The translations under genes were made by a program, and so were the position numbers. Shown here piece after piece: positions 13,422 through 23,800 of a stretch of DNA of 64,000 nucleotides. Within the stretch, counting starts at the first letter, position 1. Each line of letters begins with the position of its first letter. The notes under the pieces were generated by a model. That model worked only from the letters and a program-made list of their open reading frames with translations, was not told where the DNA came from and ran no database searches. Origin of the DNA: Bryopsis sp. KO-2023. Lineage: Eukaryota > Chlorophyta > Ulvophyceae > Bryopsidales > Bryopsidaceae. The stretch lies in NCBI GenBank assembly GCA_030272585.1, contig BSYQ01000001.1:2852001-2916000 (forward strand). Reading direction: 5' to 3'.

Positions 13422-16156
13422 CTACCTCTGAGCAACCGCCCCTAATTGTGACCCCTTGTTCGGCCTTGGAGCCTCTATTAGTTGCATCTTTTTCGCTTTG
13501 GAACGCGTCAGCCTTCGAGCCATCTAACACACACACACACACACACACGCATGCACTGCAAAATCAGCACCACACTCGAATCCCATTGCAAATTTGTGAT
13601 GGAGGATATCTACTGCAAACTTACTTCTCGTTTGATTTTCCTCTTGCAGCTGATCGGCACTCCTTCCACACCGTCTGCAGGCGTTGCATCTCCTCCGCCA
13701 TCAACATCGTCCTTTAGCTGGCCAAACCTGATCAGAGGCTGATAAGCAAAAGGACGATCATGAATCGCTTCTCTTTCCGATGGTTGTGGAGATGTCCTGT
13801 CCCCCTCCATCCCCTGAACTGCATTTTGTGGGGTTCCAAAGCCTGGAAACTCGTCGTCGGTGGACGGGCATGCCGGTGCTGATGCAGCAGAAATCCTTCC
13901 CGGGATAGATGCCCCGCCATCGCTCGGAACATGGCTAGTCCCCACTAAGTTACGAATGGGGGAGAAAGGGGTATCCCTTGGGCTGTCACCGACTGCCCCG
14001 ATCCTTTTGGGTGGGTGACTGATTCTTTCTGCATCAGCTGAACTGGGAGCGAATCTCTCCATCAGCTCTGAGAAACTCAGAATTTCAATGGGGCGAGACT
14101 CTGCTATCGGTTCGATCTTCTTTAGGACTGGATCAAGCCCTGCCAATTCAGGACGAGGCAATTCTATGGCTAGCAGTTCACTGCAGGGAATGAATGCCGG
14201 ATAACGCACATGCCGCTCCAGAGACGTGCATACTATCGGTCGAAGGGGAAGTATAGGAAACAAATCGATCGGAATGGATCCTGCTGTCTGCAGGGGGATT
14301 TTCACCCGATCGATACACGACTTCTCCCCAGCCTCGGGGCTAACTCCTGGTCTTTCCGGGCTCTCCGGCAAAGAACCATTCTCCGCTTGCTGCCCAGCCT
14401 CCACAACACCATCGCTACATCCTGCTTGCACTTTTTGCCTTTTTGTCGAGGACCCCCCTCCAGCATCAGGGGCGATTTCAGAGCTTGGTTGTGAAACCCT
14501 CACGCTTTCGGTGCTTTCAGGGAAAGGTCGTTTCAACTTTGCGGGGGATTCAGCATGAGGTGCTGGCAGGGGTCCCATTGTTAAGGGGCTCGTCAGGAAG
14601 GGCTCATCGTCCTCCATTTCCTGGACAGAGTCAGATTTCTGGACATCAGAACAGGGTGTCTGGTTGGAGCACAAAGGCAACGATTGGCTCTTCTCGACTT
14701 GATTATTGTCACATTCCACTACCTCGTCAAAATTGTAAGCACGATCGTTGACAATGTTCATTCTTTTTCGTAGAACAACTCCCTGTCAGGACAGATCAGG
14801 CTGACTTCAGATAAAAAAAAATACTTAAAATACCCCCCCTCCCCCCCCCCCCCCCAAAAAAAAAAAAAAACCCTCAAAAAAAGGAGAAAAAATAGGTTCC
14901 ATTTGATTGAATCTTGATTTTCCAAAAATATCATTACTATGATCATGGTGATTCTCGAATCTTGCCATTAAATGCTAGATATCAAAAAACAAAGGTGGTT
15001 TCGTGAATCGGGGTAAGTTCTGTCCAACTGGCCAGAGGTTCATTTTTAGAATGGAATTACTCGGCTGGAAGTTCTAAAAATTACTTGTCTATCTTATTAC
15101 CTGGGTATAAAACCCTCCCCACAGAGTTTTTCTTTTTCTAGGGTCTCTGCAAGGTGGGGTGCTATCGTCTGAATCCCCGGAAGCACTTTTGTCAATGCCA
15201 TTTTCTTCCTGAGCTCTTGGTCCAGCGTCCTGGACGGCTTCCGCTCCATTACGTGTCTGAATGTCAGGCTCAGCAGGCGTCGCAGCCCCGAAATATTCGA
15301 CAGATTCCAGAAAACCATCGAGCTCCTCGACAGCCCTGGTCGCATCCTCTTCTCGCACAGGAGTCACATATGGGCGACTAACAGGCGCTGGTTTCTTCTC
15401 GATTCTCTTCTTGGTCTTGGCGCGATTCGTTTGCGCGTGGGTCTTATCCCGAGCAGCTGTCATTCGGTCTGATTCGTCGACGTCCGTTACACCATCAGAA
15501 TCAGAGCTTTCCACAGTGGAAGGTTCTTCTTCGGTGGTATCGTACCCCGTGCCGTTCGCCTCCACCTCAACGGCCTCATTTTTCACGGCAACACCCATGA
15601 AATCGTCACTCGAGACGTCCGTGATGTCGAGGACTTCTTTAACGACCTCCACCAATCTCTCCCTGGTTGCGAACAAGTCCACTGCCCCAGCTTGCCCTTG
15701 CATCCGCGCATTGGCTAGACGGGAAAACGTGCGACGAGACCTGCGCAACCCTGACGCCTCTGACGCCCGCTCGACACTCGCCTGCATCCTTCGAGATTTG
15801 CCACCTTTACTTCCGGCGCTGCGGATTTTCGTGCCAGCGGGTGGGGGTGTACAGAGATGCGAATCTGGCTTCGGGGTTGTCTGAGCAAAATCACACGACA
15901 CGAGAAACTTTCACAATCAACGAGAAAAACTTCCGGCAACAACGGCATAGACGAGACAAAAAAAGATGTTTTCCAAGCGGAAAAAAAATCCTGTATACCA
16001 AAAGGAAAGAAGAGAAAAAAACAAACTCACCAGCATGGGCTCCTCGACCGAAACTGTGGACGTCCTCCTTCCTTCTGGCGCGCCATTTGCATCGTCGGGT
16101 GTGACAGACTTGGCACCTCGCTTGCGGTTCGCTCTCTTTGCCTTTCTGGACGGCAT
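13422..16156 (-). CDS. Long, disordered, basic and Ser/Pro-rich, probably nuclear protein
   Basis: Four exons join in phase: 16156-16031, 15880-15101, 14782-13625 and 13523-13422, about 721 residues. The N-terminus is strongly basic (MPSRKAKRANRKRGAKSVTP), suggesting nuclear localisation. Next come a predicted helix (LFATRERLVEVVKEVLDITD) and long acidic/serine-rich stretches (VESSDSDGVTDVDESDR). SP/TP sites suitable for proline-directed kinases are frequent (TTPKPD, CTPPP, YVTPVRE, PERPGVSPEAG). A conserved-looking island, RKRKTLWGGFYTQGVVLRKR, spans the second intron, which supports that junction. The last exon is short and basic; its acceptor follows a (TG)n tract, so the exact C-terminus is less certain. 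I do not recognise the family. Chromatin or cell-cycle proteins often look like this, but that is only a compositional guess. Confidence 0.6.
13527..13549 (+). repeat. (CA)n microsatellite
   Basis: A run of about eleven CA dinucleotides on plus, reading (TG)n on the transcribed minus strand just upstream of the proposed last acceptor of the nuclear-protein gene. It may act as part of that intron's polypyrimidine/TG tract. Confidence 0.85.
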
Positions 16157-16816
16157 ATTGGCGTAACAAAGCGCGCAGCGCACCCTTTGCGAGAGTAGAC
16201 CGTCAGCTCTCTGGGCCTTGCTGACCAGAATGATCTTGACGTGCCAGATTACCAGTCCACCGACAGTGTCGGACACTGACGTCGCCAGCTCGCAGGCAAT
16301 TGCCTGAACGCAATCAGGGCGAGATTCAAACAGGCACCTGCAAAAAAAATCAGGGGTGCCACTGTAGAATCCTTTACACATAGCAGTGGATCTTCTTTTC
16401 CCTCCCTCCTGTTTGTAGAAGGAGATCACTTTCCCCAGCTGAGGCAAGCGGTGGCCAATCGTAGGTTCACAGATGTGTTTTGATAGGGGCTACTAAACGG
16501 TCCGCATGACCGACTGGGGTGTTGTGATTGCTCAGGAGTGTAGAACGCGAACAGTGAATGGGAGAATAATGTGAGGAAGCAAAAAGCTTGGTGCGACGGG
16601 ACACCGTCGTCCCTCGGGTGAATCATGGCCAGCAAATGCGTTTTAGCACTGTGTACGTTCGCTTTCACGTGGTGTTTCGAGCGCCCGGGTTTCTTACTAT
16701 CGCGCGCAAAAAACGGCTGAGAGAGAGGCGACGAGGAAAAGGGGGGCGAGTGCCTTGCAGTTTTGGGTTTTCCAGTAGATGTTTTGGGAGACGAGGTCGA
16801 GTGCCTGTAGCTGTTG
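16157..16816. promoter_or_regulatory. Shared intergenic region between divergent genes
   Basis: The nuclear-protein gene (start 16156, minus) and the HECT ligase gene (start 16817, plus) diverge from this 660-bp region, so it must hold both promoters and leaders. It is relatively GC-rich and contains CpG-dense patches. No specific element is called; this is positional inference. Confidence 0.45.
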
Positions 16817-18865
16817 ATGGCGAACTTGGAGAGCTTGTCGAACGTGGCTTCCTCGAGCGGGGTTAGCAGACACCTGGACAGATGTCAGGACCGCTGCGCG
16901 ACGGATTTAATAACTCGCGGGATTCCCAGACGGGACGCGGACTTGCTGGCGAAACAAATCACGGAAAATAAGGTGCAACCTCCTGTAGATGTCGAGGCCT
17001 TGTTGGAAGTGATATGCGTTTTCAAGACAACGCGCATCCCGTTGGCGCGAGAGGAAATGTACGGCGGTGTGTTACGGATGTTTTCGAGCACGGAGCCGCT
17101 GTATTGGACGTTCTTTAGAGGGGATAGCGGGAGGGACGCGCTGAGGGGGGTGGATTTCGAACGGCTGCACGAGTTTTACACGGTGCTGCAAGCCACCAGG
17201 GAGGAGGAGTTGTTCAGATTGATGATGAAATCGATACGGCGGATTTTGAGATCCGATCTTCTGTGGGGCAGAGGGAATTTGCCGCTGCTGATGCTGCTGG
17301 TGAACCCTTTGCTAGGGGAGATCGAATTCCGGTCCATGCTGCAAAAGATGTTGAAGCTCATCCGGGGCGTGTCCGGAGGGGCCAAGAGGGATTTGATCAG
17401 GCAATTCGCTCTGTTCGAGCAGCCCCAAATGCAGAGCATTCTGGAGGTTTTGCATGGGTATTTCACCATAGGGCTGTACCAGGAGCCGAATCAACAGAGC
17501 AGATTGGTTGATGTGTTGGAAGTGCTGTCCTTATTGTTTGAAGCGAACCAGGATTCCAGGGTGGTCAGCCACGAGGAGTTCTATAACACAGCTGTGAACG
17601 GGGAAGTGGATATAGAGGCGGACTTCAGGAGGTGGCAGCTCGGGGTCTCGTCGCTTTCCTTTTGCAATTACCCGTTCATTTACGATTCCGGGTCGAAATC
17701 CCAGATAATGAACCTGGAAAACAGCAGGACGCAAGGGTTGGCGATAGAGGACTGCCTGCTTCAAGCCATTGAGAATTTCGGTGACGTCAACGACATTGTG
17801 TGTCCGTTTTTGGTTTTGAAAGTCAGGAGGGGGAATAGATTGCTGCAAGACACCCTGGATCAGGTGCATTACGCGAAAAGAAGAAATGCCCTGAAACGCC
17901 CCCTCAAGGTGCAGTTCGTTGGGGAGGCTGGAGTCGATGAGGGGGGGGTCGCGAAAGAGTTTTTCCAACTGTTGCTACGAACGCTGTTCGACCCAAGTTA
18001 TGGGATGTTTGTTTACGACGAAGACAGCCGATTGTGGTGGTTTAGATCCTCCGATTTGGACTTATCTCAAGAGTTTGAGCTGGTGGGTGTGATTTTGGGT
18101 CTGGCAATATTCAATCACCACATCCTGGACCTCCGGTTTCCGTTGGTGGTGTACAAAAAGCTGCTCGGGTATAAGCCCGGGTTCGAAGATCTGCATCAAG
18201 TGTTCCCTGACATTCAGCGGAGCTTGAAGCAGCTGGAAGAAATGCCAAACGTGGAAGATCTGGACCTTCATTTCGAGATTGAGAGGGATTCTGGCTTCGG
18301 GGAAATGGTGTCTGCCGAGTTGATCCCAAATGGGGCCAACGTGTCTGTCACCGGGCAAAATCGGACGCAGTACATCCAGCTTTACACAAAGTATCTGCTG
18401 GAAACGTCGATCGAAACGCAATTCACTGCGTTTCGTTCAGGCTTCATGAGTGTGTGCCAGAGCGAATCGTTGAAGATGTTCTTGCCAGAGGAACTGGAGC
18501 AAGCGGCCTGCGGAAAACAGATTTTGGATATTGATGCACTGGAAGCCGCCACAGAATACCACGATGGATATTCGTCCTCCAGCCAGGCTGTGAGGTGGTT
18601 TTGGGAAATCGTCGGGACGTTTTCTGACGAAAAAAGGAAGAAACTGTTGTCTTTCGTGACTGGCAGCGATCGAGTGCCGATTCGGGGCTTCACTGCACTG
18701 AGCCCGAAGTTCACAATCAGTAGAGCAGGGTGCCACTCGGAGAGACTCCCCACCGCCCACACCTGCTTCAATCATTTGTTGTTCCCGGATTACCGAGACA
18801 AAACGACCCTGGCAAGATGTCTAAACACAGCTATCGACAATGCCGAAGGCTTTGGTTTGATGTGA
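16817..18865 (+). CDS. HECT-type E3 ubiquitin-protein ligase
   Basis: A single uninterrupted frame of 682 residues from ATG at 16817. The C-terminal ~350 residues form a HECT domain, which takes ubiquitin from an E2 on a cysteine and passes it to substrates. Visible landmarks are LKRPLKVQFVGEAGVDEGGV, LLLRTLFDPSYGMFVYDEDS, the catalytic-cysteine motif PTAHTCFNHLLFPDY (Cys about residue 650) and the C-terminal EGFGLM tail. The arrangement is closest in my reading to small UBE3A/HECTD2-like ligases rather than the giant plant UPL1/2 forms. The N-terminal 330 residues are helical with no named domain. Its lack of introns is odd beside neighbours with 4-17 exons, and may reflect retroposition or intron loss. 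Confidence 0.95.
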   Translation: MANLESLSNVASSSGVSRHLDRCQDRCATDLITRGIPRRDADLLAKQITENKVQPPVDVEALLEVICVFKTTRIPLAREEMYGGVLRMFSSTEPLYWTFFRGDSGRDALRGVDFERLHEFYTVLQATREEELFRLMMKSIRRILRSDLLWGRGNLPLLMLLVNPLLGEIEFRSMLQKMLKLIRGVSGGAKRDLIRQFALFEQPQMQSILEVLHGYFTIGLYQEPNQQSRLVDVLEVLSLLFEANQDSRVVSHEEFYNTAVNGEVDIEADFRRWQLGVSSLSFCNYPFIYDSGSKSQIMNLENSRTQGLAIEDCLLQAIENFGDVNDIVCPFLVLKVRRGNRLLQDTLDQVHYAKRRNALKRPLKVQFVGEAGVDEGGVAKEFFQLLLRTLFDPSYGMFVYDEDSRLWWFRSSDLDLSQEFELVGVILGLAIFNHHILDLRFPLVVYKKLLGYKPGFEDLHQVFPDIQRSLKQLEEMPNVEDLDLHFEIERDSGFGEMVSAELIPNGANVSVTGQNRTQYIQLYTKYLLETSIETQFTAFRSGFMSVCQSESLKMFLPEELEQAACGKQILDIDALEAATEYHDGYSSSSQAVRWFWEIVGTFSDEKRKKLLSFVTGSDRVPIRGFTALSPKFTISRAGCHSERLPTAHTCFNHLLFPDYRDKTTLARCLNTAIDNAEGFGLM

Positions 18866-20821
18866 GGGAACCGTTAGAGGCTTTTGTTGAGGAGGTGTGG
18901 GGGTGTTGCAGGGTCGACCTCATCTTTCTGTTCACACCCTCCAGTGTTTTTTGGGTTTTTTTTTCTCTTTGCACTCTCATTGTTTGCAAAACGGGACATC
19001 TTCGTCAAGACCAAGTTTTACCAAGTGTGTGCAGTGTGTTGGTGGGGGGCGTGAACTGGCGTCTTCCGAGGAAGTGGAAAGAGGAGAAGATGGTGGTTTA
19101 CATGGAGCAGAGTGGAGGGGGGGGGGAAGTAAGGTCCGCGTCTTGTTTTTCAGCTCCCTTCATGTTTGCAGGCTCTTCATATTTGAAGGAGTTGATGCCA
19201 TGCATCATCTCATTTGCATTCAGAAATATATAGATCGAGGTTGGGTTTTTCTTCCAGTTTTGGCATGGTGTATATAGATGCCTTTCAGGTGTGAGTGAAT
19301 GTACATTACCAGGTTGGGTATGCCTGGCTGGGGGGAGGAGGGTAGAACGTGAAAAAAAAAAGAGTGTTTTTTTTTAATTTGAAACACATATATGTATGGT
19401 TTCCCCCAAATGCAGAATATATGGCCGGGAGGGGGGGGGGGCGAGTTGGACTTCCTGTTTTCCCTGAACCTCTCTGTGGAAGAAGTGTTGAGATTTTGGC
19501 CCTTTTCTTTATCAAGCTCTGTGGAGTTGGGTAGATGGAGCTGTTAACCTCTTTGCTTTTGCTTTTTCTCTCTCTCTCTTTTTTTTGGGGGGGAGGGAGG
19601 GAGGGGAGGGGGGCTGTTGAGGACAAGGAGGGGCAGAGGAGCAAACCGCTCGCTCCAGTTAGAGGGATAAATAATGATGATGAGCCCTATAAGGATTTAC
19701 CTATTTCCAATTGTATAAATAGCTTGGCCAACCCTAGACGATATGCACACATGGTAGTGAAAGCGGCATCTTTCCCTTTTTTCCTTTTTTGTTTTTTTGC
19801 AGCTGGTGGTTCATACTTTTTGACACTCGGTTCACCTTCTTCCTATCATGGTCTTTTTCCTCTCATGTTTTGGGTGGATTTTTGTGCATTGAAGTCAACT
19901 TTCTTCCAGTGGGGTCGGGTTTCGGGATGTTGGCCATTCCTTTTTTTCCTTTTTTTTTCCTGGTCTTGTAATGACATTACTTTTTCTAGCTGTTGTGTGA
20001 TGCATCGGGATCATTGACCGAGTCCCCCCTCCTCACAGTTGCAAGAGATTTGGATCGGATGGTCCAACTCAGATCAATGATTATCCCTTGTGAAAAGAAT
20101 CCCTCTACTTGTCAACCTCAGAACTAAAACTGCAGACACAAACTGCGAAAACAGAAAGGGGGGGCGGGGGTTTGTCTGGTAAAATAGATATCCAAGCAGG
20201 GCCCAAACTGCACCAGAAACCCAATAAAGTAATAAATGGGCCATCAACTTCATCCAGGTTCAGCGTTTCTGGCATCCACTGTTTCAGTTGATTAGCCAAC
20301 GGAGTGTGAATTGGCATGTGACAAAAAAAGCCACTGTGGGGTTTCTTTCTTGAGAGAGAAAAGAGAGAGACAAGAAATACAAAAAAAAACAAAAAACCAA
20401 AATGATCCTGCAACGAGAAGAAACACTGAACAAACGAAGTTCTGGATCCTTGTTCGTGGTGTTGAAATTCAGTTGTATTCTAACCTGAGCGAAAACGTCT
20501 TACGCCTTAGTTGAGTCGACTGCAAAAAAATAACTAAAAACACAACACTCTCCGAAATCGTGAACCTCCACTCTCAAATTGAGAGTCTCAATCACGGCGC
20601 CATCTCCTCCAATGTAAAGAACAAAATGTTCGTCTCAATCGCGGAAAAAACGCTCGCAATGATGGTACAGGTTTCTGGCATGTGTTCGTAGGTCGCACTC
20701 AGAACAAACACCACTCCTGCCATGTGCCGAGTGCCTTCTCTCTGAAAGCAGCAGAGGAAAGAAGACTGCTAGTTTGCCCACTTTTATCAACGACGACAAC
20801 GAGGACTGAGAAAACGCCGTG
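18866..20821. other. HECT 3' flank and helicase upstream region
   Basis: Low-complexity sequence with many T-runs and G-runs, for example T8-G7 near 19580 and a G-run near 19430. No coding exon is supported. The right end (about 20.5-20.8 kb) is the likely promoter of the helicase gene; a 17-bp palindrome, ACTCTCAAATTGAGAGT, occurs near 20570. Confidence 0.45.
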
Positions 20822-23800
20822 ATGGATGCGCGGAACCACCAACAGCCGTCACTGGAAAGGAACGCGAGTGGGGCTGGTGATGGGCTTCACCAACGCGAAC
20901 AACATGCAGCAGGTCTCGGGGGCGGATCCTCAGAAGGTCCATTAAGAGAACTAAATAATATGGTCTCGGAAGTGGGAGACCCTTACGGCCTCGGTTCCTT
21001 AACGGCGACGCTGCAGATAGAAAGGTCCGAAAAAGATGCACGAAAAGATACCCATGCACCAGCATCTGTTCTTCTGGGGTTGTGCCAGTGGGGAAAATCC
21101 CTCCTTCCCCATCCCCCAAAAAAATCAATAAAAATAGTAATAAAAATTATTAGCATAAAGGCAACAGAAAGTGTTCAAAACATAGGTTTAAATTAAATTA
21201 AATTAAATTTTTATTTTGTTTTCCCTTTCTAAAAAAAATAAATGCTGAGAGGATAATTTTTCGTTTCAGATCAAAGGCAGACAGATGGATCTATCCTAAA
21301 AATGTACCTATGCGGCGATATCAAGCGGAAATAGTCGAAACGGCTATTTTTCACAACACGCTGGTGTGCTTGCCCACGGGCCTGGGGAAGACTCTCATAG
21401 CTGCAGTCGTCATGTACAATTATTACAGCTGGTTTCCAGAGGGCAAGGTCATTTTTGTCGCTCCGACCAAGCCTTTGGTGGATCAACAAAGAGAGGCCTG
21501 TCTGTTCAAAGTCTCTATTGCCGAGGTACGTGGATGGAATTATCGTTCGATGCTGTGCGACTTAAAGATTGGCTCAAAACTGTGGTGCAGTGAAATCTGT
21601 CTGCTTAAAAAACCGCCAGATATTCAATAAAATCTTTTGTAGAGAGGGAAATGAGAGCTGGGATCTAGCTGAGCAATGATTTGGATGCGGAATTTTTCGG
21701 TTGCTGTTGCAAGGGGAAGGCCTTTGTTTTGTGTGTGTTTCTGGATTGGAGTTTATGGAGCCGTGTTGTGGCTAATTTGTTGCAGCTGTTTCCAGTTTGA
21801 CACCGCAGAATTGACGGGAAAACAGAAGCCAGAAGTGCGAAAGGAGCTTTGGGAGAAGAAAAGAGTGTTTTTCTGCACTCCCCATATCGTCGCCAACGAT
21901 ATTGCGAAAGGTGATCCAAAAAATTCGGTTGAATGGAGTGCTGAATGATGCATAGACAGCTGCATGGGTGCTGGGAGTTTAGAGAACCGGCCAGGTCTGA
22001 CCCTGGTTTGTTTGTGCAATTTCAGGGTTTTGTGATGAATCGAAATTTGTCTGCTTGGTGGTGGATGAGTGTCACAGAGGAGTGGGGAACTATCCGAGCG
22101 TGAAAGTTGTGGAGCACCTGAAACGATCCAAAGTCAAATGCAGAATTGTGGGTCTGAGTGCAACCCCTGGGCGCACCAAAGAAGTCATTCAGGTAATGTA
22201 TGCATGGAGAACAGAAGCCTAAAACAAAAGAAATAAAATCAGATTTTGGCGAGCGAAAAAAAGAAAAAAATGGCTTCGCATTTTTATTTACCAGAAGTAA
22301 TAGAAGCACCAAGGGAGAATCTGTGGTGTTCTTATTGCTCGAGCAGGAAATCATCCGTAATTTATTGGTGGCGAGGGTGGAGTTTCGGAACGAGGAGGAT
22401 GGTGAAATTAAACTGCACACTCATGAACGAACCGTCAGGGCAATCACTGTTCGCAGCGAGCTGCAGCTGAAAGAGACCCAACAAACGCTCCATTCAGTCA
22501 TGAGAAGAGTGATTAAACCCCTCATCGACGCCAAGGTACATGCACAATGCTTCGGGGGGGGGGGAGGAGAAATGCAATTCTGGCCCGAGCTTTTTTTTGC
22601 CACCCAGATTTTTCTTTCCTGGAGAGAATATATGTTCAGTTGCTGTCCGAAGAAGGAGCCAAACCTTTTTTTTGGAAAGTTTCCTGCGGCTTCTTTCTTT
22701 TTAAACAAGAGTGGTGATGGGATGGAGCGGTGGAGCGAGCTCAGGTTCTGTTTCTGAGGTTTTCTTGTCTCCCGTTGAATCGCTTGGCAGGTGTTTTACA
22801 ACTATGATGTTGAGCGGATCACTCGATATTCGTTAGTGCGTGCAAGTCAGGGGATGAGAACAAGTGGGAGGCAAAATGCTGGATGGCTGCAGCGATCTTT
22901 CCAGCAGGTAAATTCCTTCGATAGCCGATGACGGTTTCAAAACACACCACAGAGAAGATGCTTGCTCATATGCTTTTAGGAGTTTTTTTCACTTTTTTTT
23001 TTCGGAGATATATTTTTTTTCCAGCAAAGGTGAACAATACTGTTCTCCTTCCCAAAGGTACATTATTATTTTTATTTTTTTTAAATTGTGCCTTGTTTTT
23101 CTTGGGGGGATCTTTTTCAGGCCATTTTCCTTGCATCGCTGATGGAAAATCTTGAGAATGGGATCAGAGTCGCGCACGAATTTTTGAAAACATCGTGCGA
23201 GGAGAAGCCGCTTGTCAAGAGCTTACTGTCCCGTGATCTTGAGCTCGAACATGTGGGTTTTTGTGTGCTCACCAAGAAAAAATTGCTCGTTCAGATACTG
23301 TTGTGTTGGTCCCCTTTTTTTCACAGCTGAAAAAAAAAACCTCTCAAATTACATTTTTCTTGATCAAAATGGAGCATGGTGCAACCCCACACCCACAGCA
23401 ACTCACTATGCGACTGAATACATCTCATTTCGCAGTTTGCCTCATTTATTTGGTTTATTTTTGGATGTGTTTTGATCAGTTGAGGGGAATGCTCGAAAAA
23501 ATGGTGAAAACGAATGCGGAGCATCCGAAGATGCAAAAACTGGTGGAGATTCTGACGGCCCATTTGAGTCAGGAGGATTCCGTGGATCGAGTCGTGGTGT
23601 TCACCAGTTTAAGGGAGACTGTGAATGACATCGTCCAAGCTCTGGAGCGTAACCAATGTGGGGCCACCGCCAAGAAATTCATCGGCCAGGGGGGGTCGAA
23701 AAAGAACGGTGGCATGACTCAAAAAGAGCAAAAACGAATTCTGCAAGATTTCCGGGATGGGAAGTTCAACACGCTGGTTGCGACGTGCATTGGGGAAGAG

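Noticed and set aside
15261-15884. 207-residue open frame on plus opposite the nuclear-protein gene
   Set aside because: It is the antisense shadow of a well-supported minus-strand exon with in-phase splice sites.
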